The notes beneath the pieces were generated by a model. The model saw only the letters and a list, made by a program, of their open reading frames with translations, did no database searches and had not been told where the DNA came from. Shown here piece after piece: positions 36,997 to 47,377 of a DNA stretch of 64,000 nt (the first letter of the stretch is position 1; the number at the start of each line of letters is the position of its first letter). The stretch spans positions 1,629,501-1,693,500 of the forward strand of contig NZ_CP047656.1 in assembly GCF_009906955.1 (NCBI RefSeq), written 5' to 3'. The stretch comes from Paraglaciecola mesophila (GTDB lineage Bacteria > Pseudomonadota > Gammaproteobacteria > Enterobacterales > Alteromonadaceae). The position numbers and the translations under genes were made by a program.

Positions 36997-39471
36997 TTAG
37001 AATGTTTGACCAATGTTAAAAGAGAAAAACTTCGTGTCATCCCCTTCTCTTGATTCAATCGCTTTAGAGAAGCTGAATACCATAGGTCCCATAGGTGACA
37101 ACCATTGTACAGAAAGACCACCTGAAGCTCTATACAACTTATAATCACTGTAATCTTCCAGCGGATCATTATTAAATTGTTGATTAAGGGTTAGATCTTT
37201 GTACCTGTCATACCTAAATTCAGTATCCCAAACGTTACCTACGTCAATAAATAAGCTTGTGCGTACTGAGTTATCGAAGTCAGCTTCCACAAACGGTGTA
37301 GGTACAATAAGCTCCACTCCCCCTAAGATCATGGCGTTACCACCCAATGAGCGAGATGAAATGGTTACCGTATCATTTTCTGGGCTTCCGTAAATAATAT
37401 TGCCGTCGATGTCACGAATAGCCGAAGGCGTCAATTGCACACCACGAGGGCCGACTGTATTATTTTCAAAACCTCGTAATGAATCATTACCACCTGCACC
37501 GAAGTTTTGGTTAAACGGTAAGATCTGGTCCACTCCATTGGCAGTACCATAACCGTTACCATAACCTAACTTCAAGCGAGCCAAGAACGACCAGCGTTGA
37601 TTACGTGATAACGGAAAATAAAATTTAGTATCAACTTCAGTTTTGAAATAGTTCACATCCGAGTTTGGCGTTGTGATACTAAAAGACGCGCGTTGCGATG
37701 AACCAGCAGTCGGAAAGACACCACGGTTCAACGTAGAACGTATCCAAGCAACTGACGCTAAGAAACTATCATATTTGATAGAGTCATCAGGGTTGTTTTC
37801 ATCAACAAACTGATTATAAAAGCGCGTTGTTTGCTCATAAGACGTACTTTGGAACAACTCTACATTACTATAAGTTAAACCAAAGTTGATGCGATTAAAC
37901 TCATCAATTGGGTAACCTACGTTAGCCCCCACGGAATACTGCTTAGAGTTATATTGAATGAAACCTGCGCTTTCACCATCAAACTCACTGTAGCCAACTG
38001 AGCCACCTAAGCTAATACCATCAATAGTGAAGTAAGGGTCGGTATAGGAAACTTGGGCACTTTTTTGATACGAGGTGGTACTTAAATTAAGTGCGATTCG
38101 CTTACCTGTCCCGAGAAAGTTATCTTGCTGAATACCCGCTTGCAGGCTCAATTTGGTTCTATCACCATACCCGATACCGGCATTAAACGAGCCCGAGGCT
38201 TGTTCTTTAACACTGAAATTAACGTCTACTTTGTCGTCTTCACCAGGTAAACGGACTGTTTCGAAATCAACTGATTCCATATAAGTCAAACGAGAAAGCG
38301 CATTCTTAGAAGATTCAAGCGTTGCATTTGATAACCACGCCCCTTCCATCTGGGTAACAGACTGACGTAACACTTCATCAGCGGTACCAATATTCCCTTC
38401 GAAATTAATGCGTCTTACATAAATACGCTTACCTGGGTCAACCGACAAGGTTAACTTAACGGTTTTGTCTTCTTCGTTAATATCAGGAATTGTAGTGACG
38501 CTAGGGTAAGCATAGCCAAATCGACCAAAATACTTGCTTATAAACTCTTCTGTGTAGGTCACTTCTGCTTGGTTATATAACTCACCAGGTGTAATCGGCA
38601 AAACCAATTTTAGGTACTCTTCATGACCTAATAGCTCGCCCACTAATTCTACTTCGGAGACTTTATACTGCTCACCTTCATTGATATTTAAGGTGACGTA
38701 AATACCTGACTTTTCGGGAGTCATTGAAACCTGAGTGGAATCAATATCGAATTTTAAATATCCGCGGTCTTTATAATAGCTGGTGACCGTTTCCATATCG
38801 CCGGTTAACGTTTGTTTCTGATACCGTGTTTCTGACAAGAAATCCCACCAAGGCGCATCGAACTTTAATTCCATTTGCTCAAATAGGGTAGCGTCATCGA
38901 AAATGGTATTACCGACGATGTTGATTTGTTCAATTTTAGCAGCGTCGCCCTCTTCAAAAAGCAGTTTTAGATCAACACGGTTTCTCGGCAATGGTGTGAT
39001 GATAGCACTCACATCAGCATTATATTTACCGATACTGTAGTAGAAATCTTTTAGGCCATTTTCGATAGAGGTCAACACGGTTTTATCCAGTGGTTCACCC
39101 AAGCGAATATTACTGCCGTCTAAACTTTCTTGAAGCTGCTCATCTTTGATGTCGTCATTGCCTTCAAGAATAATGTTACTAATGGTTGGACGCTCTTTTA
39201 CTTTCACCACCAACACATCACCATCGCGCAATACTTCAATACTCTCGAAGTGTGTCGATGCATAAAGGGAGCGAATGGCTTGTGCAATACGGAAGCTGTT
39301 CATTTCGTCGCCGACTTTGACCGGCAAGTAGGTTAATGCCGCTCCGAGGGCCACACGTTGGAGACCTTCAATTTTAATATCAGAGACGACAAATTCACTT
39401 TCTTGGGCCGACTTTGCCATACCGGCAACGGATAACATCAATCCTGCAGCAACTAACTGTTTAAACTTCAT
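36997..39471 (-). CDS. bamA: Outer-membrane protein assembly factor BamA
   Basis: BamA is the core of the outer-membrane protein insertion machine. The protein has 824 residues. A signal peptide runs to about residue 22, with cleavage after AKS-A. Five POTRA domains span about 25-430, starting FVVSDIKIEGLQRVALGAAL. A 16-stranded barrel follows, with the VRGF-equivalent SLRGFENNTVGPRG loop motif, and the C-terminus FSFNIGQTF ends in Phe as usual. It lies between rseP and skp. Confidence 0.98.
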   Translation of the reverse strand: MKFKQLVAAGLMLSVAGMAKSAQESEFVVSDIKIEGLQRVALGAALTYLPVKVGDEMNSFRIAQAIRSLYASTHFESIEVLRDGDVLVVKVKERPTISNIILEGNDDIKDEQLQESLDGSNIRLGEPLDKTVLTSIENGLKDFYYSIGKYNADVSAIITPLPRNRVDLKLLFEEGDAAKIEQINIVGNTIFDDATLFEQMELKFDAPWWDFLSETRYQKQTLTGDMETVTSYYKDRGYLKFDIDSTQVSMTPEKSGIYVTLNINEGEQYKVSEVELVGELLGHEEYLKLVLPITPGELYNQAEVTYTEEFISKYFGRFGYAYPSVTTIPDINEEDKTVKLTLSVDPGKRIYVRRINFEGNIGTADEVLRQSVTQMEGAWLSNATLESSKNALSRLTYMESVDFETVRLPGEDDKVDVNFSVKEQASGSFNAGIGYGDRTKLSLQAGIQQDNFLGTGKRIALNLSTTSYQKSAQVSYTDPYFTIDGISLGGSVGYSEFDGESAGFIQYNSKQYSVGANVGYPIDEFNRINFGLTYSNVELFQSTSYEQTTRFYNQFVDENNPDDSIKYDSFLASVAWIRSTLNRGVFPTAGSSQRASFSITTPNSDVNYFKTEVDTKFYFPLSRNQRWSFLARLKLGYGNGYGTANGVDQILPFNQNFGAGGNDSLRGFENNTVGPRGVQLTPSAIRDIDGNIIYGSPENDTVTISSRSLGGNAMILGGVELIVPTPFVEADFDNSVRTSLFIDVGNVWDTEFRYDRYKDLTLNQQFNNDPLEDYSDYKLYRASGGLSVQWLSPMGPMVFSFSKAIESREGDDTKFFSFNIGQTF

Positions 39472-39533
39472 TTATTAACATTCTTCCTAAGCGCACATAT
39501 GTTTGTGCTTTTGACCAAACTGGCCGATAAAAA

Positions 39534-40889
39534 TTATAAACGCGTAATGTCGTTAATAATGGCGATACTCATAAACAGGAGTAACAAAACACCACCTATT
39601 TTAAAACCAATCTCTTGTACAGAGTCCGGCACAGGTCGACCGCGTAAAAGCTCTATAAAATAATAGAGTAAATGGCCGCCATCAAGCACCGGAATGGGTA
39701 AAAGGTTAATAATCCCCAAATTGACGCTAATTAACGCTAAAAAGCTCAGAAAATATACTATTCCTGAGCTCGCACTCATCCCAGCACCCTGGGCAATGGA
39801 AATCGGTCCACTGAGGTTTTTAACTGATACATCACCGGTAATTAGCTTTCCTAGCATCTCGACACTCAACGTCATCAGCCGCCAAGTTTTGTCGCTAGCT
39901 TGAACGACAGCGTCGAACAAACCGTACTGGTGCGTAAATAAAACCCCTTTCGGCCATGGCGCTAGCGTTGGGCTTACCCCTAGATACCCAATTTCATTTT
40001 CACCGTCTTGGCGGGAGCCTAACATGCCGTTTAAGGTAACAACACGTTCATCTCGCAACACCTCGATAGCAATATCTGCATTGGGACGCTTTGCAACATA
40101 GCTCACTATTTGTTCCCAATTTTGCATGGGAGTTCCATCTACTTGCCGAATTTTATCTCCAACCTGTAATCCTAGCTGCTGCGCTGCAGAGTTTTCGGCC
40201 ACCAAACCAACGACACTCAGGATCTCAGGACGATATACAGAGAGCCCTAAACTATCAATTGCAGAGTCTTCATCCGGATTAAACTGCCAAGTGCTTAAAT
40301 TTAACACTTTAGTTTGTTCAACTGGGCTATTTGGCAATGTAACAGTAAGCGGCAGCGTATCATTACCAATATATGAGATAAGCTCAAGGTTAACCGCTTG
40401 CCAATCAATGGTCTCTCGCTCTCCTACCCGTTTGATAATCGAGCCTTGCATCAAACCTGCTTCACTTGCGATGCTGTTGGGCTTTATATCACCTAACATA
40501 GGTTTAATGGTTTGTACGCCAATCAAATACATAACGAATAAAGCGAAGATGGCAAAAATAAAATTAGTCAAAGGACCGGCTGCAATAATCGCGATCCGTT
40601 TAAGCACATGCTGACGGTTAAATGCATGGGGCAAGTCTTCTTCGGCGACCTCATCAACGCGCTCATCAAGCATTTTGACGTACCCACCTAATGGAATAGC
40701 GGCAATAACGTACTCAGTGCCCAACTTATCGGTACGTCGCCAAAGCGCTTTGCCAAAACCGACAGAAAAACGCTCTACCTTAACGCCGCAGCGTCTGGCA
40801 ACCCAAAAATGGCCCCACTCATGTACCGCGACTAAAATACCCAGCGCGATAACAAACGACGCTAAACTCCATAAAAAGTCCAACATCAA
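39534..40889 (-). CDS. rseP: Site-2 protease RseP
   Basis: RseP is an inner-membrane zinc metalloprotease. It cuts RseA to free sigma-E and clears signal-peptide remnants. The protein has 451 residues. HEWGH (HExxH) lies in TM1 at about 23-27, followed by two PDZ domains in the periplasm (GLMQGSIIKRVG and LGLQVGDKIRQVDG), then LLPIPVLDGGH with the third zinc ligand near the C-terminus. Its start overlaps the dxr stop by 4 bp. Confidence 0.97.
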   Translation of the reverse strand: MMLDFLWSLASFVIALGILVAVHEWGHFWVARRCGVKVERFSVGFGKALWRRTDKLGTEYVIAAIPLGGYVKMLDERVDEVAEEDLPHAFNRQHVLKRIAIIAAGPLTNFIFAIFALFVMYLIGVQTIKPMLGDIKPNSIASEAGLMQGSIIKRVGERETIDWQAVNLELISYIGNDTLPLTVTLPNSPVEQTKVLNLSTWQFNPDEDSAIDSLGLSVYRPEILSVVGLVAENSAAQQLGLQVGDKIRQVDGTPMQNWEQIVSYVAKRPNADIAIEVLRDERVVTLNGMLGSRQDGENEIGYLGVSPTLAPWPKGVLFTHQYGLFDAVVQASDKTWRLMTLSVEMLGKLITGDVSVKNLSGPISIAQGAGMSASSGIVYFLSFLALISVNLGIINLLPIPVLDGGHLLYYFIELLRGRPVPDSVQEIGFKIGGVLLLLFMSIAIINDITRL

Positions 40890-42079
40890 CTTGCCTCTCG
40901 TGAATAAGATGAAACGATCTGCTGCGCTTGGCTACGACATTCATGATCCCAAGCAACGACCGCTTCAATATCATTCAATTGACAGCCTGCCATTTGAGCG
41001 AGACATTCTTGATTGACTTGGGAAATTTGAGTGAAACCAATTTGACCATCTAAGAATGCCGCCACGGCCACTTCATTGGCCGCATTCAATGCCGTAGTAG
41101 CATATTGCCCCGCATTTGAGGCCTCAATGGCTAAATATAAATTGGGGTAGCGCGCTGGCTCAGGCTCGCCGAAACTAAACTGGCCAATGGTTTGAAAATC
41201 AAGAGGTTTCACACCAGAATCGATTCGCTTGGGAAACGCAAGGCCATGAGCAATGGGCGTTCGCATATCCGGATTTCCCATCTGGGCCAATACCGAACCG
41301 TCACAGTACTGTACCATGGAATGGATAATGCTTTGCGGATGCAATACCACTTTGATATCACTGCTTTGCAGACCAAATAACCAACGGGCTTCGATAAACT
41401 CTAAGCCTTTGTTCATCATGGTGGCAGAGTCAACCGATATTTTGCGTCCCATATCCCAATTAGGATGAGCACAGGCTTCAGCAGGCGTCATATCACTCAA
41501 TTTGTTTAACGGCGTTTCACGAAACGGTCCGCCGGAACCGGTCAATAAAATACTGCTAATGCCACTCGCACTTAAATCGCCGTACTGAAAATCGCTAGGT
41601 AAACATTGAAATATTGCATTATGTTCACTATCGATAGGCAAAATCGATGCGCTATGCTCTTTCGCCGCGTGAATAAACAACTCACCGGACATCACTAAGG
41701 ATTCTTTGTTGGCTAGTAATACTTTTTTACCCGCTTTAACCGCGGCAATGGTAGGCAATAAACCGGCGCCACCAACAATAGCAGCCATGACCACATCAAC
41801 CTCGTCAGCACTGGCAACATCAGCTAATGCTTGTGCACCCGACAGAAGTTCTGTTTTTATTCCGCTGGTAAGTAGAGCTTGTTTGGCTTCGTGATAATTA
41901 GCGTCATCAGATAACACGAGATATTTAGGCTGGCATAATCTTGCTTGCTCAATGAGCTTGTCTATCTGACTATGAGCAGTTAATGCAAAAACACGGTATT
42001 CGCTGGGATGACGCAACACGACATCAAGCGTACTTTGGCCGATTGAGCCTGTTGCTCCTAATATACAAATATTTTGCAT
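40886..42079 (-). CDS. dxr: 1-deoxy-D-xylulose 5-phosphate reductoisomerase
   Basis: Dxr makes 2-C-methylerythritol 4-phosphate in the non-mevalonate isoprenoid pathway. The ATG at 42079 (MQNICILGATGSIG) is chosen as the family start; it overlaps the cdsA stop by one base. The protein has 397 residues. The NADPH-binding GATGSIGQSTLDV is at about 8-20, ANKESLVM follows, and metal/substrate residues lie in PIDSEHNAIFQ and STMMNKGLEFIEA. Confidence 0.97.
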   Translation of the reverse strand: MQNICILGATGSIGQSTLDVVLRHPSEYRVFALTAHSQIDKLIEQARLCQPKYLVLSDDANYHEAKQALLTSGIKTELLSGAQALADVASADEVDVVMAAIVGGAGLLPTIAAVKAGKKVLLANKESLVMSGELFIHAAKEHSASILPIDSEHNAIFQCLPSDFQYGDLSASGISSILLTGSGGPFRETPLNKLSDMTPAEACAHPNWDMGRKISVDSATMMNKGLEFIEARWLFGLQSSDIKVVLHPQSIIHSMVQYCDGSVLAQMGNPDMRTPIAHGLAFPKRIDSGVKPLDFQTIGQFSFGEPEPARYPNLYLAIEASNAGQYATTALNAANEVAVAAFLDGQIGFTQISQVNQECLAQMAGCQLNDIEAVVAWDHECRSQAQQIVSSYSREAS

Positions 42080-42942
42080 CAGGCCATCCAAGATACGTAA
42101 CAAAAGGCAAACACAGGAAAGGCTGCCGTTAAGCTGTCTATGCGGTCCAAAATCCCACCATGCCCAGGTAGTATATTGCCGCTATCTTTAATACCAGCAC
42201 AGCGCTTGAGCATGCTTTCATTCAAATCACCTAATGCTGATACCGCAACGGTTAAACCGCCTATGAGTATGTTTATCCAGATACGGCTGGGATCCACTGC
42301 GTAATGAAGCGCTGCGAATGCGATAATTAATGACGATGCGCCTACGCCTCCCATTAAACCTTCAAAGGTTTTGCCTGGAGACACTCTAGGGCGTAATTTC
42401 GTGCGGCCAAATTTCACTCCGACGAAAAACGCACCGATATCCGCAGCCCATACGATACCAAGTACGTAAAAGATAAGAGAGGCACCGTAAAAACTATCAA
42501 CATCGTACAAACTAGTCCGTAACGATACTATCGCAACCCAAGTAGGAATTAGAGTAAGTAAACCAAAAACACCTTGAATGCCTCGGCGCGAGCGCCAAAA
42601 TGAGCTAAAACGAGGATAAGCAATAATCATTAAGAGCGAGATAAACCACCACAAGGCAGCTATGCCCAATATGTAATGATAGAGACTATTTAATTGCCCT
42701 TGGTACCATATATTTTCAACATCAATCGCAAAGGTAAAGTAGCTACAAATTGCCACGACAATAAACGTATAAACGGCTTTAGTTTGGCGGGTAACAAAGC
42801 CAGACATATTAGCCCATTCCCATGCCCCCAGCCCAAGCACACCAATCATGGCAATTTCGAAACCAAGCATAGGTAAAAATAAAATAGAACACAGTACCAA
42901 TGGTGCTAACACTAGCGCTGTTAATATACGTTCTCTCAACAT
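42079..42942 (-). CDS. cdsA: Phosphatidate cytidylyltransferase
   Basis: CdsA makes CDP-diacylglycerol, the precursor of membrane phospholipids. This integral membrane protein has 287 residues with about 8 helices. The C-terminal CDP-DG synthase signature (SALGDLNESMLKR then DSGNILPGHGGILDRIDSL) holds the metal-binding acidic residues. It overlaps dxr by one base and follows uppS. Confidence 0.96.
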   Translation of the reverse strand: MLRERILTALVLAPLVLCSILFLPMLGFEIAMIGVLGLGAWEWANMSGFVTRQTKAVYTFIVVAICSYFTFAIDVENIWYQGQLNSLYHYILGIAALWWFISLLMIIAYPRFSSFWRSRRGIQGVFGLLTLIPTWVAIVSLRTSLYDVDSFYGASLIFYVLGIVWAADIGAFFVGVKFGRTKLRPRVSPGKTFEGLMGGVGASSLIIAFAALHYAVDPSRIWINILIGGLTVAVSALGDLNESMLKRCAGIKDSGNILPGHGGILDRIDSLTAAFPVFAFCYVSWMA

Positions 42943-42991
42943 AGTGAGCCCTCAGAAACGGAAGTGGGGATAACAACAAGCAAAACAGGCA

Positions 42992-43732
42992 TTAACTGAC
43001 CTGTTCGCCCGTCATCCCGTAGCGACGTTGCCTATCCGAAAAGTTATCGATGGCAAGTTGAAATGCATCTTCGTTGAAATCCGGCCAATAAGTATCGGTA
43101 AAATACAATTCTGCATAGGCTACTTGCCACAACAAAAAGTTACTAATACGTGTTTCACCACCGGTACGAATGAGTAGGTCAAGTTCTGGTAAATCTGAAC
43201 AACATATATATTGATTAAGCATAGCTTCATCTATTTGTTCACTTTCGAGTGAACCTTCTTTTACCTGCTCAGCTAACGCTTTGGTCGCGTTGAGAATATC
43301 CCAACGTCCACCGTAATTTGCAGCAATGTTAAGGATAAGGCCATCATTGTTTGCGGTTAACGTCTCAGCGTCCTTGATCTGTTCAATCAATTTTTTATCA
43401 AAACGACTGGTATCACCTATCACACGAAGTTTAACGTTATTTTTGTGCAGTTTTTTAACTTCACTGCTCAAAACCATTTTAAACAACTCCATCAGAACAC
43501 CCACTTCTTCTTGAGGGCGATTCCAATTTTCACTACTAAAAGCGAATAAGGTTAATACTTTAATATTGTTTTTAAGAGAGAAAGACACAGAAGCACGAAC
43601 ACCTTTGACACCCGCACGGTGACCAAATGTCCTAATTTTGCCTTTCTTTTTGGCCCAGCGACCGTTGCCATCCATAATGATAGCAACGTGCTGAGGTACG
43701 AGTTTACTGGTCGATTGTGATTCTGAATTCAT
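42992..43732 (-). CDS. uppS: Undecaprenyl diphosphate synthase
   Basis: This is a cis-prenyltransferase that builds the C55 carrier lipid for cell wall and O-antigen synthesis. The protein has 246 residues. HVAIIMDGNGRWAKKKG at about 15-31 contains the catalytic Asp, followed by GHRAG and FAFSSENWNRP. Near the C-terminus DLLIRTGGETRISNFLLWQ and a WPDF motif are present. It sits between frr and cdsA as in other gammaproteobacteria. Confidence 0.97.
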   Translation of the reverse strand: MNSESQSTSKLVPQHVAIIMDGNGRWAKKKGKIRTFGHRAGVKGVRASVSFSLKNNIKVLTLFAFSSENWNRPQEEVGVLMELFKMVLSSEVKKLHKNNVKLRVIGDTSRFDKKLIEQIKDAETLTANNDGLILNIAANYGGRWDILNATKALAEQVKEGSLESEQIDEAMLNQYICCSDLPELDLLIRTGGETRISNFLLWQVAYAELYFTDTYWPDFNEDAFQLAIDNFSDRQRRYGMTGEQVS

Positions 43733-43746
43733 TTATCAGGCAACCA

Positions 43747-44304
43747 CTATACTTCCATTAACTCTGTTTCTTTTGCAGCCAAGATTTCATCGATTTGTTT
43801 TACGAATTCATCGGTCAGCTTTTGAATAGCGTCTTCGCCGCGATGGGCATCATCTTCGCTGATCTCTTTTTCTTTCAGTAGCTCTTTAATATCACCGTTA
43901 GCGTCGCGACGAATGTTACGAACCGCAACGCGTCCGCCTTCAGCTTCGTTGCGTACTACGCGGATCAAATCTTTTCGGCGCTCTTCAGTCAAAGCAGGCA
44001 TGGGAATACGAATTACCGTACCCGCACTCATTGGGTTTAACCCCAAATCTGATTGCATAATGGCTTTTTCTACGGCTTGCGCGGCGCTTTTATCAAATAC
44101 TGTTAACGCTAACGTACGCGAATCTTCAGCAATCACGTTTGCCAATTGCTTTAATGGTGTAGGCGCGCCGTAGTAAGGCACCATAATGCTGTCTAGCAAG
44201 CTTGGATGCGCACGGCCAGTACGAATTTTGGTAAATTGACCACGCAACGCAACAACGCTTTTTTCCATGCGCTGACGCGCGTCTACATTGATTTCATCAA
44301 TCAT
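43747..44304 (-). CDS. frr: Ribosome recycling factor
   Basis: The factor splits post-termination ribosomes together with EF-G. It has 185 residues, the standard length. [17 protein letters not shown] at about 33-49, and the helical arm with [16 protein letters not shown], match the family. The gene is 15 bp from pyrH. Confidence 0.97.
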   Translation of the reverse strand: MIDEINVDARQRMEKSVVALRGQFTKIRTGRAHPSLLDSIMVPYYGAPTPLKQLANVIAEDSRTLALTVFDKSAAQAVEKAIMQSDLGLNPMSAGTVIRIPMPALTEERRKDLIRVVRNEAEGGRVAVRNIRRDANGDIKELLKEKEISEDDAHRGEDAIQKLTDEFVKQIDEILAAKETELMEV

Positions 44305-44319
44305 AAAATGTCTTCCTAA

Positions 44320-45063
44320 TTAGTTATCTTGTTTTTCTGGATGGCAAATTACGGTACCAACATCTTCACCAAGCACCACTGCACGTAGGCAGCCAGGCGT
44401 ATTCATATTAAAAACACGAATAGGGATATTATGATCCCGCGCTAAGGTAAATGCTGCGAGATCCATCACTTTTAATTCTTTGTCCAACACTTCAGAGTAA
44501 GACAGCTTCTTATACAAAACAGCATCTGGGTTTTTCGCTGGATCAGAATCAAACACACCGTCGACTTTAGTGCCCTTAAGCACAGCGTCGGCCTCAATTT
44601 CAATACCGCGTAAACACGCAGCCGAATCGGTTGTAAAAAACGGATTTCCCGTTCCCGCAGCGAAGATAACTACGCGACCAGACTTCAACAAACTAATTGC
44701 TTCTGCCCAGTTGTAAGCATCACATACGCCATTAAGAGGAATGGCTGACATTAAACGGGCATTTACAAATGCACGATGCAGTGCATCGCGCATGGCCAAA
44801 CCGTTCATTACCGTCGCCAGCATACCCATGTGATCGCCAACAACGCGATTCATGCCTGCTTTAGCTAAACCTTCACCACGGAATAGGTTACCGCCGCCTA
44901 TCACTAAGCCAACTTCAATACCCAGTTCAACCAATTCTTTTATCTCTTGAGCCATACGCTCAAGAACTTTTGGATCAATACCAAAGCCTTCTTCGCCCAT
45001 TAAGGCTTCGCCACTTAGCTTTAGTAAAATTCTACGATAGGCATGTTTTGGTGTTGTACTCAT
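44320..45063 (-). CDS. pyrH: Uridylate kinase
   Basis: UMP kinase phosphorylates UMP to UDP. The protein has 247 residues of the amino-acid-kinase fold. [13 protein letters not shown] at the N-terminus, [12 protein letters not shown], and [16 protein letters not shown] are signature segments. It lies downstream of tsf after a terminator-like hairpin, so it probably has its own promoter or relies on readthrough. Confidence 0.97.
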   Translation of the reverse strand: MSTTPKHAYRRILLKLSGEALMGEEGFGIDPKVLERMAQEIKELVELGIEVGLVIGGGNLFRGEGLAKAGMNRVVGDHMGMLATVMNGLAMRDALHRAFVNARLMSAIPLNGVCDAYNWAEAISLLKSGRVVIFAAGTGNPFFTTDSAACLRGIEIEADAVLKGTKVDGVFDSDPAKNPDAVLYKKLSYSEVLDKELKVMDLAAFTLARDHNIPIRVFNMNTPGCLRAVVLGEDVGTVICHPEKQDN

Positions 45064-45258
45064 CGGCAGGCTGTTCCTTATTTAACGAATAATGGGGGTC
45101 AATAACACTCGGTATAACGTTGTACATATTGGCATACAGGCATTCTCTAAGTCACTCTTACGCACTCGTTGTTTAACGCAAGGCGCTAAACTTAGGCTCT
45201 AAAGGCTCAGATGTACTGAATTTCACAGTATGTGCCGTTATACAGCTTGGTCCACATA

Positions 45259-45287
45259 TAAAAAGGCACCTCTAAATTGAGGTGCCC
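45259..45287 (-). terminator. Rho-independent terminator of tsf
   Basis: On the minus strand, a GGCACCTC/GAGGTGCC stem is followed by five T. It lies 45 bp after the tsf stop and upstream of pyrH. Confidence 0.88.
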
Positions 45288-45331
45288 ATAGTTTATATGA
45301 CATTAGCTTTACGCAAAAGCAAATGGCGCAA

Positions 45332-46204
45332 TTATTTCTTAGCAGCGGCCATTTGTGCAGCTACTTCAGCAGCAAAGTCTTCTTCTTTCTTCTCAATACC
45401 TTCACCTACTTCGAAACGTACGAAGTTGATTACGTCGGCATTTTTTGCTTTAAGCAATTGCGCAACTGAAGTAGAAGGATCTTTGATGAAAGCTTGGCCA
45501 GTAAGGCTCACTTCAGAAGTGAACTTGTTCATACGACCTGAAACCATCTTCTCAGCGATGTCAGCAGGCTTGCCTGACTGCATTGCGATATCAAGTTGAA
45601 TTTCTTTTTCTTTAGCAACAACTTCTGCAGGAACGTCAGTCGGTTTAACGAACTGAGGGTTTGCTGCAGCTACGTGCATAGCGATATCTTTAGCTAGCTC
45701 TTCGTCGCCACCTTGAAGGATAGCGATAACGCCGATACGGCCGCCATGAACGTAAGCACCAAGGTTATCCCCTTCAACAGAGATAACACGGCGTGGAGAA
45801 ATGTTTTCGCCGATTTTCGCAACCAAAGTGTCACGTGCTTCACTGACTTTAACGCCATCAACCGTTGCATCATTTAGTGCATCGATATCGTTAATTTTGT
45901 TTGCAGAAGCCACTTCGATTAGTTTGCTACCGAATGCAATGAAGCCTTCGTCACGAGCAACGAAGTCAGTTTCACTGTTTAATTCGATCATTGTTGCTAC
46001 GCCGTTAGCAACTTTTGTCAAGATAACGCCTTCAGCGGCGATACGGCCTGCTTTTTTAGCCGCTTTAGCTTGACCGTTTTTACGCATGTTTTCGATTGCA
46101 AGCTCGATATCACCATTCGCTTCAACCAGTGCGTTTTTACAATCTAACATACCTGCAGCGGTACGCTCGCGTAATTCTTTAACTAGGGCTGCTGTCACTG
46201 CCAT
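45332..46204 (-). CDS. tsf: Elongation factor Ts
   Basis: EF-Ts exchanges GDP for GTP on EF-Tu. The protein has 290 residues. [19 protein letters not shown] is the N-terminal signature and [10 protein letters not shown] the core motif. It is transcribed after rpsB, with an intergenic hairpin that probably attenuates expression. Confidence 0.98.
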   Translation of the reverse strand: MAVTAALVKELRERTAAGMLDCKNALVEANGDIELAIENMRKNGQAKAAKKAGRIAAEGVILTKVANGVATMIELNSETDFVARDEGFIAFGSKLIEVASANKINDIDALNDATVDGVKVSEARDTLVAKIGENISPRRVISVEGDNLGAYVHGGRIGVIAILQGGDEELAKDIAMHVAAANPQFVKPTDVPAEVVAKEKEIQLDIAMQSGKPADIAEKMVSGRMNKFTSEVSLTGQAFIKDPSTSVAQLLKAKNADVINFVRFEVGEGIEKKEEDFAAEVAAQMAAAKK

Positions 46205-46248
46205 TGTCGTTTCCTCAGCAATATAATGTACTAAAATTAGGATTAAAA

Positions 46249-46270
46249 AACAGGGGCATCAGCCCCTGTT
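46249..46270 (-). terminator. Intergenic terminator/attenuator between rpsB and tsf
   Basis: A strong AACAGGGGC/GCCCCTGTT stem with a 4-base loop is followed on the minus strand by a T-run. It lies between the rpsB stop and tsf start, where partial termination is common in this operon. Confidence 0.8.
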
Positions 46271-46336
46271 AAATTTTCATGTCATGCACATTTGTGCATC
46301 AACAGACTGACTCAATAGGTAGATTAAAGTAGCTGA

Positions 46337-47068
46337 TTACTCAGCCGCTTCAACGAACTCACCTTCTTCAGCCTGTACTTCAATGTTCTTCTCACGACCT
46401 TCAATAACGGCGTCAGCAGCTGAGTTCAAGTAAAGTTGAACTGCGCGGATCGCATCATCATTACCAGGAATGATGTAATCAACACCATCTGGGTTTGAGT
46501 TTGTGTCGACGATAGAAACAACTGGAATACCAAGGTTACGCGCTTCGGTAATCGCAATGTGCTCGTGATCAGCATCAACAACGAAAAGACAATCAGGAAG
46601 ACCGCCCATGTTTTTGATCCCGCCCAAGCTGTTTTCTAGCTTAGCCATTTCGCGTTGCAACATAAGCACTTCTTTCTTAGTGATTTTGTCGAACGTACCG
46701 TCTTGGCTTTGAAGCTCTAGATCTTTCAAGCGCTTGATTGATTGACGAACAGTTTTCCAGTTAGTCAACATACCGCCTAACCAACGCTTGTTTACGTAGA
46801 ATTGGTCACATTTGATTGCTGCTTCACGAACAGAATCACTTGCCGCACGCTTAGTACCAACAAAAAGGATTTTACCTTTCTTAGAAGCAACGCTGCTGAT
46901 GTAGTTCAACGCATTGTTGAATAACGGAACCGTTTTTTCTAAGTTAATGATGTGAACTTTGTTACGAGCACCAAAGATGAAAGGTTTCATTTTTGGGTTC
47001 CAGTAACGAGTTTGGTGACCGAAGTGAACGCCTGCTTGAAGCATATCGCGCATTGATACATTTGCCAT
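46337..47068 (-). CDS. rpsB: 30S ribosomal protein S2
   Basis: This is a small-subunit ribosomal protein of 243 residues. [24 protein letters not shown] (seen in pieces [10 protein letters not shown] and [11 protein letters not shown]) opens the protein, with [21 protein letters not shown] near the C-terminus. The upstream leader folds like the S2 autoregulatory element. The gene is divergent from map. Confidence 0.98.
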   Translation of the reverse strand: MANVSMRDMLQAGVHFGHQTRYWNPKMKPFIFGARNKVHIINLEKTVPLFNNALNYISSVASKKGKILFVGTKRAASDSVREAAIKCDQFYVNKRWLGGMLTNWKTVRQSIKRLKDLELQSQDGTFDKITKKEVLMLQREMAKLENSLGGIKNMGGLPDCLFVVDADHEHIAITEARNLGIPVVSIVDTNSNPDGVDYIIPGNDDAIRAVQLYLNSAADAVIEGREKNIEVQAEEGEFVEAAE

Positions 47069-47088
47069 TATATTAGTTTCCTTAATAT

Positions 47089-47151
47089 GGGGTTAGGCCT
47101 CCATACATCCCAGGTCTCGATCTGTGCAGACGAATCTTGCACAAACACCCC
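47089..47151 (-). promoter_or_regulatory. rpsB leader RNA (putative S2 autoregulatory structure)
   Basis: In the 5' untranslated region of rpsB, GGGGT (47151-47147) can pair with ACCCC (47093-47089). These enclose a TGTGC/GCACA hairpin and a second CCT/AGG hairpin, giving a three-stem junction about 20 bases before the rpsB start. Ribosomal protein S2 represses its own operon in E. coli through such a leader. The remaining sequence of the 47069-47377 gap contains the divergent map promoter region, with no gene. Confidence 0.65.
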
Positions 47152-47377
47152 GAAAACTGTGTCGATGTATGTGTGTTATTAAATATAAGTTAGTCGCTTT
47201 AAATAACTGTTTTATAACAACCTCGGAAGAACTTATCATAGAACACTTGTTTCAGCGGGGCGCTTTATATCACGACAACAGGGGAAGTTCAAGTTTACGT
47301 TTAGATGCTATACACCAGCGCCTTGAAAAGTTAAGATACCAACACATTTATGAACCCCCGAAAATTAGGACATTGCT

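Noticed and set aside
40126..40614. A 162-codon plus-strand ORF
   Set aside because: It is antisense to rseP, a strongly supported gene, and shows no domain or start signal.
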